In this document: piece by piece, positions 22,573 to 34,140 of the stretch
How the letters are laid out: each line of letters starts with the position of its first letter
Numbering within the stretch: the first letter of the stretch is position 1
NCBI RefSeq assembly: GCF_029784165.1
Contig: NC_073695.1
Location: 191,359,357 to 191,423,356 of the forward strand
Source of the DNA: Wyeomyia smithii
Lineage: Eukaryota > Arthropoda > Insecta > Diptera > Culicidae
Direction of reading: 5' to 3'
DNA length: 64,000 nucleotides
The notes under the pieces: generated by a model
The model's input: the letters and a program-made list of their open reading frames with translations, nothing else
Databases searched by the model: none
What the model was told of the DNA's origin: nothing
Made by a program: the position numbers and the translations under genes

Positions 22573-22580
22573 ATCAAATG

Positions 22581-25205
22581 CATGGGCGCAACTAAGGAAA
22601 ATTTCTAGGGGGGGGGGGGCTAGTTTTCATGTATGTCACTTAAAAGAGAAAAAAGAGTTTGAATATGCTTATTTAATAACGCTTAAAATAGTATCGTAAA
22701 AGCAGAAAAAAATCACTTCTCCGAAGATGTACTGAATATCTTGAACACATCGTCAACGCCAAGCTCTTTCAGCAACAATGATTCGATATTGGAAGAGCTA
22801 GATTTGGTAAACGGCTGGGCAGTGCTTTTTCACAGTTCACCCGTACTAGTTAGAAGAAAATAGACCCCAGTGTGGTTCAAGGCATATTGCCCTATTCCTA
22901 CCTCCACGTGTTACCAACTGGGATACGAGCAACCAAGGAAAAACCGGTAAACCGGTGGGGTAGTTGTTCTCCTAGAGACCCAAGCAACAATTGAAACATA
23001 ATAAAAAAATAAATTGTGATCATTTGTTGCACTAATGAAATTCCGAGGTTTTAAGAAACATTTTTTGTTACTACGATGCAATTGTAAAGAAACAAGCAAC
23101 AACTAAAGTTGCATCGCTGCTTCAAAAATCTTCACACCAACAACGTAATTCGCGAGGATAGATTTGTTGTTGAAACGTATAAACGGAATTTGAAAACCTA
23201 ACCTTCACTGAATAGATCTAGTGGGTTGAGCATATAGGTTGCCAACGTGATGCTTGCGAGATACAGAAAACAAACACACAAAAATACTTCTAAAAGTTGC
23301 TGTCATGTTCAGAAGCCATGTAACAGCAACTTTTGCTCGATCGTTCGCCTTATATTTGTTTTTGAGATGAGCTTATTTACTGCGTTGTAACTTTTGGGTG
23401 CTTGGACTAGAAGTCGTTCAAAAAGTGTGGGTCTCTAAACGAAATATGATAAATTGCTTTGAATTTCATTATCACGCTAAGGTACTGATGAATTAAAGAA
23501 GCAAAATTAAAAACTGTTAATGACCATTGCATTGGCATGATAAGGGAAGCAGTATTTAAAACTGAGCCATGAACTTGCGATGCAGCATTTACCATGTTGT
23601 TATCGAATTCCATGCATAAGTTCATACACATTGCGGTTTCATTCTTGAAACTTGTGTTGAAACAACGAAAATGTTGCAATTGGCTCCATCTCCTGCGCTT
23701 TTTTTGTCATTGTATATGAAACTGAGATGTAACTGCAACTTAATTTCGCATAAGAATTTGTTGCTGTGATGCACAAAGTTCATTATCGAAACAAATTTTG
23801 CTACTTGGGGAGCAGCTTGTCTGCGCGTCTACCCCACAGGCTAGGAGCGGCTCAAACAGCGACTGATCCGGACCGGATGGTTGAACTATGAAATGCGGTG
23901 TCTCGCCTGCCACATCCATGGCGGCAGCTCCGTCGCGAGACTAGGTATCGCAGCCCTAGTGAGGCAGCATACTAAAATAAACATACTACGGAGAATCAAG
24001 AATTCAAAACGAACCGGAACAATCGGCAATGACCCAGCCGACGAAATAAGGACGACGATTAGAAGCTCAGTACATGTAACAGTAGATCGCTTAACGACCC
24101 GGATGTCGACCGAATTCTGCTGGATCAGCTAGAACCCCGCCACTTCGACATCGTCGCGCTCCAGGAGCTTTGCCTGAAAGGAGAGAAGGTACGGTGGATT
24201 TGACGCCGCAAGGCACAGTACCACCAAAGCGGCAGGCAATCAGCGACAGGTTGTGTTTGTTGAGAATTAAGAGCCGGTTCCACAACTACACTATTCCCGA
24301 TGTGCACTGCCCTCACGAAGGAAGACCTGATGCAGGGAAAGAAGCGTTCTACGCACAGCTGGAGAAACTCTACGATAGCTGCTCGCGTAGAGATATCAAG
24401 ATCGTCGTTGGGGACATGAACGGAAGGATAGCCTTATATAAGCCGGTTATCGGCCCGCACAGCCAAAGTCACTTCTTTCCTCGACCAACGTACAGCAAAA
24501 CAAATTGACCACGTTCTCAACGACGGCCCGTTCTTCTCAGACATTACAAACGTACGCACCATTCACGGTGATGATCGGACATGACCACTTCGATACAAAA
24601 AACTACAAAACCCTGATAACCGGTAGTCCTCTATGGAAGTCCTTTTGATATTTTCGAACAGAAGGTGCCTATCGGCGAACAGAAGGTGACTATCTACGGA
24701 GGAGCACAAGCGGACGACGGATAATGGCTACAGCGCATGAACCATGAGTTACAATCGCTGCTTGGAGAGAACCCCATTGCACACCTGGCGAAAGACAATA
24801 GGTTGCGGTGGGCCGGTCACATCTTAAGAATGCCGGACGACAACCATGTGAAATCACTTCTTTTCAGCAACCCTACCGGCACAAGAAATTAAGGGGCGCA
24901 GCGTGCATGATGGCTTGACCAGATCGAAAGAGACTTGCGAGTGATGAGACGTCTGGGGAACTGGTGAAACACAGCCCAAAACCGAGTAAACTAGCGACTT
25001 CTTGATACAGCACGAGTTACTACAGCTCTCGTCTGACTGGTAAAGTGAGTAAGAGAGCAAGGGTTGAGAATCGATCCTGGGTGCAGAACTGGTTCTTAGC
25101 CAATGAATGACGACATCTCAATTTGTGTTGATTTTGATGCTCTGATAAGTAGTATGGAATGTATATATATTGAATACAATCATTCACTGAGAAATTCTAG
25201 GGGGG
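22581..25205. mobile_element. hAT-type element 2, copy 1, right end cut off by the duplication junction
   Basis: It starts CATGGGCGCAACTA after the 8-bp flank ATCAAATG (22573-22580), but the right terminal repeat is absent because the duplication junction lies about 50 bp short of it. It is otherwise the same as the copy at 27032-29707. Confidence 0.8.
23815..25075 (+). pseudogene. RTE-type LINE fragment, copy 1 (endonuclease and C-terminus, RT deleted)
   Basis: Broken plus-strand frames spell parts of an apurinic-type endonuclease: SRSLNDPD...LLDQLEPRHFDIVALQELCLKGEKV (with the Q-E metal-binding pair), later FYAQLEKLYDSCSRRDIKIVVGDMN (the GD-N catalytic stretch), then QIDHVLNDGPFFSDITNVRT. 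After a gap with no reverse transcriptase, the C-terminal tail appears: NRLRWAGHILRMPDD ... LDQIERDLRVMRRLGNW. This order and wording match insect RTE-type LINEs (JAM-like in mosquitoes). It sits wholly inside hAT-type element 2 and contains many stops. It is a relic. Confidence 0.75.
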
Positions 25206-25224
25206 GCCCACCACTGAAAATTAG

Positions 25225-27023
25225 ATTTTTTGAATAGTTGAGACTGACATCTTCCAATTTAAGAAGAGTATAAAGATGGTACGGGGTATGGGTAAATCCC
25301 TTTTTCAAGTATTTGAAATTAGTTAAAAATTGTGTTTTCATGTGTGCGAAACTTCTGTTTAACCTTGACATGGTGAGATATATTTATCTATCTAAACATA
25401 ATATCATCATTATTCAGAATAACCTGCATTTTCTAGGGTAGAGATGATCGAAATATTTTTTTCTGATTTCATTCATTTCATTTCAAATGTTGAACAACAA
25501 CTTCTTCTACGAGTACGACTCGAGGGAATGTGCTATGAGCAATAACATCGAGTACAACATAGAGACGTCAAATCTAATGTTCTTGCTCTTTTCTATATTC
25601 TGCTCGTGTTATGAAGTGTTTTTACTTAGATTAAATTTTTTTTTTAGATGAAAACCAGATCCATTGTGTCTACAAAACAATGAAAACAATCCGACCTCTA
25701 TTGATGTTTTTGTATCAGGTTTGACGTTTTTGTGTCTTCGATGTTATACTCTGCCAATGTACAGTGAGGGATAGAAAAAGGCATACCCCCGGTATGACCA
25801 TCTCTACTACATAACTACTACGACGTAACGCTGTGACACTATGAGTTGTTCTGGAAAAACTGGGAAGGTAGTTCCGGATCTTCTGGAGGCTTACTTGGTG
25901 GGGCCACCTTGGAATATATCTCGACCAAAGGACCATCAGTGCTAAATGTTTCAGACATATAGAGTGTGAGATCCCTTGTTGAGAATATTACAGAGTAGGC
26001 TGTCCCAAAACAAACGATGTTGCAAAAGGTGCTTAGCCCTAAATTGAAAGATAATAATATTTATAGCATTTTTGTAGAACATTTCGACTTTCTAAAAAAA
26101 TGTTTTCAGGTTGCCCAAACGTGATTTATGAAAAAATGACTTTTTTAAAGTTACAAAACCACTCTTTGCCCTTTTTTCAATTCTGTTTGATTCCCATATT
26201 ATTTTCATTTTTGTGGGGTTGTTTTCGAATATTTTGCATGGTTTAGTTCAGCATCGCATTCAATTATTTGACTCACAGACAACGTTGTTACCAGATAAAT
26301 CTGAATTTTGCCAGATTTCTGTTTAAGCTCCAGCAATTTTATCCGAAAATGTGTACCAAATTTTTGCCAGAGTTTTTATTTTCGTTTTGCCAGATTTTAT
26401 TCAAAACTTAGTGGCTACCCTCTTCATAGAGCCCATTGAACATCGCAGAAAAGTGGATTTTTCTATAAATTTTAGATAAAACGCTTTAAAACACAAAAAA
26501 AAATTTTTTTTATCAAGAACTGGAATTTGTACTGCAAAGCTGGATTCAAGGCGAAAATTTACATCCTTGATGTCTTATCGGGGGTTGAGATATTTTGAGG
26601 CATTTTTACATGTGATGGAAAACCATGCTTTTCACGAATGTGTGAAACTGTGACTGAAAATACTTATTTTTCATTATAACTCTTTCCCATGAATTTCTGT
26701 ATTTTGATGACCTTCTACAGAATTGTCCGATTTTCAATGGTTTCAATTTTTGCTGAAGATTTCAAAACTCTATATATAAAAATAACAAATTTATTTGAAA
26801 AAGTACGAATATTCATGCAAAAGATTTTTTTCATTAAGACAATCAAAAAGACTCTATTAGACAAATGTTATAATATAATCTTCTGGAAGTAGAATCGACG
26901 TGCTTTCAGTATATCAAATAGCTATCTGCGTATTTTTGCGTACGAATAAGAAATTTTACGTTAAACTAACCCTTGAAAAACCGTTAATGGTTGAATAACT
27001 TTTTAATTTCGAACTGAAGCTAG
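25225..27023. other. non-coding part of the duplicated unit, copy 2
   Basis: Same content as 20774-22572. Confidence 0.5.
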
Positions 27024-27031
27024 ATCAAATG

Positions 27032-29707
27032 CATGGGCGCAACTAAGGAAAATTTCTAGGGGGGGGGGGGCTAGTTTTCATGTATGTCACTTAAAAGAGA
27101 AAAAAGAGTTTGAATATGCTTATTTAATAACGCTTAAAATAGTATCGTAAAAGCAGAAAAAAATCACTTCTCCGAAGATGTACTGAATATCTTGAACACA
27201 TCGTCAACGCCAAGCTCTTTCAGCAACAATGATTCGATATTGGAAGAGCTAGATTTGGTAAACGGCTGGGCAGTGCTTTTTCACAGTTCACCCGTACTAG
27301 TTAGAAGAAAATAGACCCCAGTGTGGTTCAAGGCATATTGCCCTATTCCTACCTCCACGTGTTACCAACTGGGATACGAGCAACCAAGGAAAAACCGGTA
27401 AACCGGTGGGGTAGTTGTTCTCCTAGAGACCCAAGCAACAATTGAAACATAATAAAAAAATAAATTGTGATCATTTGTTGCACTAATGAAATTCCGAGGT
27501 TTTAAGAAACATTTTTTGTTACTACGATGCAATTGTAAAGAAACAAGCAACAACTAAAGTTGCATCGCTGCTTCAAAAATCTTCACACCAACAACGTAAT
27601 TCGCGAGGATAGATTTGTTGTTGAAACGTATAAACGGAATTTGAAAACCTAACCTTCACTGAATAGATCTAGTGGGTTGAGCATATAGGTTGCCAACGTG
27701 ATGCTTGCGAGATACAGAAAACAAACACACAAAAATACTTCTAAAAGTTGCTGTCATGTTCAGAAGCCATGTAACAGCAACTTTTGCTCGATCGTTCGCC
27801 TTATATTTGTTTTTGAGATGAGCTTATTTACTGCGTTGTAACTTTTGGGTGCTTGGACTAGAAGTCGTTCAAAAAGTGTGGGTCTCTAAACGAAATATGA
27901 TAAATTGCTTTGAATTTCATTATCACGCTAAGGTACTGATGAATTAAAGAAGCAAAATTAAAAACTGTTAATGACCATTGCATTGGCATGATAAGGGAAG
28001 CAGTATTTAAAACTGAGCCATGAACTTGCGATGCAGCATTTACCATGTTGTTATCGAATTCCATGCATAAGTTCATACACATTGCGGTTTCATTCTTGAA
28101 ACTTGTGTTGAAACAACGAAAATGTTGCAATTGGCTCCATCTCCTGCGCTTTTTTTGTCATTGTATATGAAACTGAGATGTAACTGCAACTTAATTTCGC
28201 ATAAGAATTTGTTGCTGTGATGCACAAAGTTCATTATCGAAACAAATTTTGCTACTTGGGGAGCAGCTTGTCTGCGCGTCTACCCCACAGGCTAGGAGCG
28301 GCTCAAACAGCGACTGATCCGGACCGGATGGTTGAACTATGAAATGCGGTGTCTCGCCTGCCACATCCATGGCGGCAGCTCCGTCGCGAGACTAGGTATC
28401 GCAGCCCTAGTGAGGCAGCATACTAAAATAAACATACTACGGAGAATCAAGAATTCAAAACGAACCGGAACAATCGGCAATGACCCAGCCGACGAAATAA
28501 GGACGACGATTAGAAGCTCAGTACATGTAACAGTAGATCGCTTAACGACCCGGATGTCGACCGAATTCTGCTGGATCAGCTAGAACCCCGCCACTTCGAC
28601 ATCGTCGCGCTCCAGGAGCTTTGCCTGAAAGGAGAGAAGGTACGGTGGATTTGACGCCGCAAGGCACAGTACCACCAAAGCGGCAGGCAATCAGCGACAG
28701 GTTGTGTTTGTTGAGAATTAAGAGCCGGTTCCACAACTACACTATTCCCGATGTGCACTGCCCTCACGAAGGAAGACCTGATGCAGGGAAAGAAGCGTTC
28801 TACGCACAGCTGGAGAAACTCTACGATAGCTGCTCGCGTAGAGATATCAAGATCGTCGTTGGGGACATGAACGGAAGGATAGCCTTATATAAGCCGGTTA
28901 TCGGCCCGCACAGCCAAAGTCACTTCTTTCCTCGACCAACGTACAGCAAAACAAATTGACCACGTTCTCAACGACGGCCCGTTCTTCTCAGACATTACAA
29001 ACGTACGCACCATTCACGGTGATGATCGGACATGACCACTTCGATACAAAAAACTACAAAACCCTGATAACCGGTAGTCCTCTATGGAAGTCCTTTTGAT
29101 ATTTTCGAACAGAAGGTGCCTATCGGCGAACAGAAGGTGACTATCTACGGAGGAGCACAAGCGGACGACGGATAATGGCTACAGCGCATGAACCATGAGT
29201 TACAATCGCTGCTTGGAGAGAACCCCATTGCACACCTGGCGAAAGACAATAGGTTGCGGTGGGCCGGTCACATCTTAAGAATGCCGGACGACAACCATGT
29301 GAAATCACTTCTTTTCAGCAACCCTACCGGCACAAGAAATTAAGGGGCGCAGCGTGCATGATGGCTTGACCAGATCGAAAGAGACTTGCGAGTGATGAGA
29401 CGTCTGGGGAACTGGTGAAACACAGCCCAAAACCGAGTAAACTAGCGACTTCTTGATACAGCACGAGTTACTACAGCTCTCGTCTGACTGGTAAAGTGAG
29501 TAAGAGAGCAAGGGTTGAGAATCGATCCTGGGTGCAGAACTGGTTCTTAGCCAATGAATGACGACATCTCAATTTGTGTTGATTTTGATGCTCTGATAAG
29601 TAGTATGGAATGTATATATATTGAATACAATCATTCACTGAGAAATTCTAGGGGGGGCTAAACACGTTCTAGGGGGCCCCCCTAGCCCCCCCGTAGTTGC
29701 GCCCATG
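27032..29707. mobile_element. hAT-type element 2, copy 2, both ends present (2,676 bp)
   Basis: The left end CATGGGCGCAACTA and right end TAGTTGCGCCCATG are perfect complements, flanked by ATCAAATG on both sides (27024-27031 and 29708-29715). The 8-bp duplication and GGGCGCAACTA terminus with nearby poly-G/poly-C runs fit hAT elements. No hAT transposase is seen. The right half carries an RTE-type LINE fragment. The same 8-bp flank occurs before copy 1, as expected if the element inserted once, before the tandem duplication. Confidence 0.85.
28266..29526 (+). pseudogene. RTE-type LINE fragment, copy 2
   Basis: Identical duplicate of the relic at 23815-25075: endonuclease blocks, missing reverse transcriptase, then the WAGHILRMPDD C-terminal tail. 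It is carried inside hAT-type element 2. Confidence 0.75.
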
Positions 29708-30589
29708 ATCAAATGTTCAGCAGAAATATGTATTTCTATTTGGATAATAATTTTATAGGAGATATAAAATATGTAGAAAATCTAGGAAAAGAGTTATATT
29801 GAAAATTATTATTTGAATGAACTTTGTATACCGTGAAATGGGGCGAAATTGATCAGTGAGGCAACTTCATCTCCTTTCACCTTCACCTGAAAATTCGTGA
29901 TAAAAAATATTAATCAAAAGATGATCTTACAACACTAGGCAATGTTTACGTGTCCTAAAATGCAACTTTTGAAAGATTTACATATCTGTCAAAGTTAACG
30001 ACAAATTATTGAAATTGTTTCTTGTTTTCTTGCAGGTATTTGAGTTTGGTGATATACATTTATTTTAATACGTTGATGCTTCGTATATTTCATGATTTTC
30101 GCGCCCGTCATTCGCATAGGATCGCGGGGTTGGTATTCGTAATACGCGAGCCTCGCGCGAATCGTCATTCGATTCCATCATTTGCCACGGAAACATAACT
30201 ACACAAACCATTCTCTCCGTCGCGGAGTAGAGATGTGGGATAAGCTCAGTCTTGGTATGGTAATGTATACCTATCAAAGAATCGCGTCTTCCGAAGTGCA
30301 TTCGCTTTCTTGAGAGTATACGGGATTGGTCATAAACAAATGTTTAAAAATTTGGATTCTTCGGGTGGTGGATGGTTTACGCGCGCGCCGCTCCTAAATA
30401 TTCCCGATGTTTGACATTAAAGATATTTTTTCGCCTTCGTAATGAGCTAACTTCGCCCGCAGCAATGTCTCTTGGTCTAAACCGGTACCAAATATGAATA
30501 AGCTAAGTGTGCTCCTCTAGTCAGTCGGCTGAATATAGAATAAACCAAAAATAGCTAAATAGAGACAGGTAGGAGTTACATGTATGATC

Positions 30590-30775
30590 GCATCACTTAT
30601 CAAAGTGAATCCTGATCCAACGAGCCCTTCTCTACTAACAAAAACCTCCTTCCTGTGACCTTTGTGGAGATGCAGAGGTAAACACGGTCTCCGAATTGCA
30701 AGGGTCACACTAACATCCCTTCCTTCTTCCCACCTGATTGCAAGGACGTGGCCGGCGTCGTTATTGATCCTTCAA
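30590..30775 (+). repeat. dispersed repeat shared with 61196-61385
   Basis: Shared blocks include GATGCAGAGG, CGGTCTC, CTAACA(C/T)(C/T)CC..TCCCTTCC, CGTGGCC and CGTTATTGA in the same order. It resembles the 3' UTR of a mosquito LINE, but no coding part remains. Confidence 0.55.
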
Positions 30776-31045
30776 AGTATTGAATCACTAAAACTTGTAC
30801 AATGAGAACGGTCGGTCACTCCCAACCCCATTCAGTTGATTCACTGTGCAATTTTACTGATTCGGATCAATCACGGAGTGCAACCATTGATATGTGCAGT
30901 CAATCAAGCTAATTTACATATCTGTCACGGTTAACCCTTGCATGCCCGGCGAATTTAACATATTTTTGAAAAATTCTTCTAAATCAGTCTAAACTCAATC
31001 AAATTTAATCAAACAAGTTTCTAAATAACAAAAATTAGTATTGAA

Positions 31046-31111
31046 TTTACTCAAACTAATTTTAGGTTGATAAATTCGTTTACTCAAACTAATTTTAGGT
31101 TGGTAAATTCG
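31046..31111 (+). repeat. 33-bp tandem repeat, two units
   Basis: Units 31046-31078 and 31079-31111 differ by one base (TTTACTCAAACTAATTTTAG...). Probably a local slippage duplication. Confidence 0.85.
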
Positions 31112-31584
31112 CATGAAACTACAAAAATTTTAAACTCAGAACTAGTTTTAGAGCTTTTGCAACAAACCGAATTGAAATCGATCTAATGATGATCAAATGA
31201 GAGCAAATTTAGCAAATTGCCGCTCGTGATCCAAAAAGAATAAATTTTATCCTGAAATATCGTTATTTTCGTTTCCAAACTAGCTATGATTGATATTTTT
31301 TAGTTCAGAATTCATGATTCATTATAAACATATCGATAAAAAGCCTATTTCCAACAGAATGTATGGATATCAAGGGTTATCAATTTCACCCCGATGTATC
31401 TCATAGAATTCTAGAATTTATTTCATGTAGTAGACGATAGAAATTTCACCAACAGCCATAGAGGTTTTCTAGAGCACATACCAGTACTTGTTTTAAAAAT
31501 TTACCATTTCGGGAAAAATGTATATGAGGCTAGTTAATTGGAAAATATTATAAAAATTGATCAATTTCACCCCGTTCCATGGTA

Positions 31585-32460
31585 CCAAACTTTTTATATC
31601 TTTTTTAACATAAGAGTAGAACTTTGACATCTTCGACAAAGTTGCTAGCAGACTCATCTCAGTGATCTGACAAAATAGATTTTTCATATCACTTCCAGAT
31701 GAATTAATCATTTAATCGTCCATTCTAAAATAGTGCAAAGTGCAATAAAATACATAGAAACTTTTCCAAGTGAAGTGTATCACTAAAATCAAATTTGAAT
31801 ACGCTATTAATTTAGAGCACAAAATCAGCAAAATAAAACACTGTGTGGCGTCTGCATTTTGCTTTGGGATAGCCCTCAACCAATATGTGGTATACGCAAA
31901 TAGACAAAAACTAAAAAGTCAATCAATGTGTACAAAGCGTGGACAGATTTTTAAGAATTTTGACCCCCTCTCTCCCCCTCCGTTGACAACTGCCTATATA
32001 AATTCTAAAAAATTTGTATGGACCGTGGACATAACAAGACAAAAAAAAAAATAGGAATGTGTGAATGTGGTCCCTTATGTCTGTTGCTGATCTATTCTCA
32101 GATTGAACAAAATGCTTATGAAATGTTTTTTGACGTCTTTGTTTTCTATACTAGATTACACTTTGTGAAAATGAAAATGAAACTGGCAAATGTTGCGTCA
32201 GATTTCAAACGGTTCTAGCAAGCGAACGACTTAATGCATCTTAGTTATTTATATGTCGGTGGATAGATAAAATGTGTAACAATTTTTTGATATTATGTTC
32301 AACATTGTTGCTTAACTACTTAATGGTGGAAAAAGGTGAAAAGTTCCAAGGTCAAGCTTTCCCATACATTTCCATCGTTATCGGCTTGCTTCCCGAGCAC
32401 AGATAACAATAACATGGACGAAATAAATTCCACAGCCTACATATTTTGATTCAACAAAAT
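31585..32460. other. non-coding stretch
   Basis: No gene. Part of it (about 32265-32370) is distantly similar to the dispersed repeat at 6953-7218. Confidence 0.4.
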
Positions 32461-33018
32461 GTTTTGGTTTGTTTGTCTTTGTCTAAGCTGCGTGGCCACG
32501 CCCTAATAGCAAAAATCTACTCTGAACTCGATACAAAAGACTGCGTGTAGAAAATTCAGCTTCAGTTTAGTTTGTTACACATAAGCGAGAGCAGTGCAGC
32601 TGTTGAAGGTACGCGACATTGAGAAACGAGAGCTGCATACGAGTCAACTTCCAGGCACTGCGGAACATATTACACCTTCATTTTGCATACGGCAGCAACA
32701 GTTACCATCGTTAGCTGCAGGATATTTTGCTGGCACAGCTACTGGAGGGCACAGCGGAGAGCAAATTTTATGCGGGCCAACAAAATATTCAATACTACCG
32801 GTGGTGGTGCGATCATCAGCATTCTATAGCATACATTTCGAGCTGAAGATTATCGAATCGGTTGTTTCTAAAACTATAAATGCTTGAAGATAAGAGTTAC
32901 GAGAATTTTCACAACTACTCCTAGTGTGAAATGTTCATCTATTTCTCAATAATCATTTTTACAATAACGACCAATGCGCACCAAAGATAAACGGTAGTGT
33001 TGCCTATGAATGGTTTAT
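32461..33018 (+). repeat. local direct duplication, unit A
   Basis: Aligns with 33231-33662 from GTTTTGGTTTGTT to GTAGTGTTGCCTATGAA. Between the GATACAAAAGA word and AGGCACTGCGGAACAT it holds about 113 bp that unit B lacks. A core from about 32655 to 32775 (GCATACGGCAGCAACAGTTA, GCTGGCACAGCTACTGGAG) is almost unchanged between units. Confidence 0.85.
32531..32570 (+). promoter_or_regulatory. candidate core promoter (TATA-like plus initiator)
   Basis: ATACAAAAG at 32531-32539 lies about 32 bp before TTCAGTTTAG (initiator A at 32564), which is arthropod TATA-to-Inr spacing. It lies in unit A of the local duplication; unit B has the TATA-like word but lost the initiator. No coding gene follows that I recognise. 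Confidence 0.35.
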
Positions 33019-33230
33019 CACAACAAGACATAACCCTCATTTCAAGAATTTTCACTGCTAAATTGAGTGATTTTCCGGTTTAATTGTATGTTTGTGCCCA
33101 CTCGAACACCGTTATCAGTCAAATATTAGAAACGAAAATTAGTTAATCTAAGAACCAGAGTGATTTTCGCATCGGGAAAGCAAAAACTTTTTTTTGATGC
33201 TTATGAAAATCACTCAGTAGTATCGAAGGT

Positions 33231-33662
33231 GTTTTGGTTTGTTCCTCTTTCTACAAGCTACGTAGCCACGCCTCAATTGCAAAAATCTGCTCTGAACTCG
33301 ATACAAAAGATACAGGCACTGCGGAACATGTTACACCTTAATTTGCATACGGCAGCAACAGTTACCATCGTACGCTGCAGAATATTTTGCTGGCACAGCT
33401 ACTGGAGGGCACAGCGGAGAGCAAACTTTATTATGCGCGGTCAAGCAAAATATTCATGGTGCGATTATCAGCGTTTTGTAGCACGAATTTCTAACTGAAT
33501 ATTATGGAATCGGTTCTTTTCAGAACTATAGATGCTTGAAGATAAGAGTTATGAGAATTTTCGCAACTACTACTAGTGTAAAATTTTCATGTATTCATGC
33601 ATCGTTAGTTTCAAAATAACGACTATCAAAAATAAACAGTAGTGTTGCCTATGAACAGTTTA
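33231..33662 (+). repeat. local direct duplication, unit B
   Basis: Divergent copy of 32461-33018 with a 113-bp internal deletion. It ends just before the MITE at 33678. Confidence 0.85.
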
Positions 33663-33677
33663 GCGCAGCATATAATA

Positions 33678-34058
33678 TCGTCAGTTGAATTCAATACTGG
33701 CACAACTCAAAATTCATAGTTTCGAGAAAAACGCGTTTGAAAATTTGCGCCGAAAATTTCTTTGTTCATTTTCGTGAAAAATTCCAATTTTAAGATTTTC
33801 TATTTTAATTGAACTTGTTCGGGTCTATGATGTGCATGTAATAAGCAAATGATAAGAGTGGGAACCTCATTTTTCCGTCTTTTTAGGGATATTCTAGCTT
33901 TGTGCAATAAAAGCACATCTACTTATATTTCTAGAAGTATTGTGAATTTTGAAACGGGTCTTTGTGAGATGAAACTTTATAGTATTTGGCATCGTTTGCC
34001 ATCAATAACTCATAACTGCAAAAATTTTAGTTGTGCCAGTAATGAATTCAACTGATGA
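33678..34058. mobile_element. TA-flanked MITE, 381 bp
   Basis: The left end TCGTCAGTTGAATTCA... and right end ...TGAATTCAACTGATGA form inverted repeats of about 34 bp, including the shared inner word TACTGGCACAACT. TA is on both sides (33676-33677, 34059-34060). No coding content. Confidence 0.8.
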
Positions 34059-34066
34059 TATATATT

Positions 34067-34140
34067 TAGTCCTACGTCACCATTTCATACAATCCCTAGG
34101 GCTGTATACCTTGTAGTATTTTTTTTGGTTTCCGTATAGA
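34067..34140 (+). repeat. left terminal repeat of a Tc1/mariner-type element
   Basis: TA followed by GTCCTACGTCACCATTTCAT and continuing through CTAGGGCTGTATACCTTGTAGTATT. It is the near-perfect complement of the terminus at 63646-63696, which borders a transposase relic. The rest of this copy to the right is not recognisable. Confidence 0.7.

Larger units (their letters stand above)
20755..25205 (+). repeat. 4,451-bp tandem duplication, copy 1
   Basis: Every position compared here is identical to the base 4,451 bp downstream, including the 12-G run at 22608-22619. The left limit falls 11 bp inside the right end of hAT-type element 1. At the junction (25206-25207) the bases GC belong to both copies, so there is 2 bp of microhomology. 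Contents: an AT-rich non-coding segment (20774-22580), then hAT-type element 2 with its LINE cargo. No host gene lies inside. Confidence 0.95.
25206..29656 (+). repeat. 4,451-bp tandem duplication, copy 2
   Basis: Direct repeat of 20755-25205, immediately adjacent, with no difference noticed. Homology stops at 29658: past the shared 7-G and C, copy 2 continues CTAAACACG into the true right end of hAT-type element 2, whereas copy 1 jumps back to CCCACCACTG. Confidence 0.95.
29831..31582. mobile_element. TA-flanked DNA element, 1,752 bp
   Basis: The left end CCGTGAAATGGGGCGAAATT continues GATCA; the right end is the near complement (TGATCAATTTCACCCCGTTCCATGG). TA flanks both (29829-29830, 31583-31584). 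A third copy of the inner word (ATCAATTTCACCCCG) lies at about 31378. There is no transposase. The interior holds the dispersed repeat 30590-30775 and a 33-bp tandem duplication. Confidence 0.65.

Noticed and set aside
23407..23679. 90-codon minus frame, also at 27858-28130
   Set aside because: Identical only because the DNA is tandemly duplicated; no domain.
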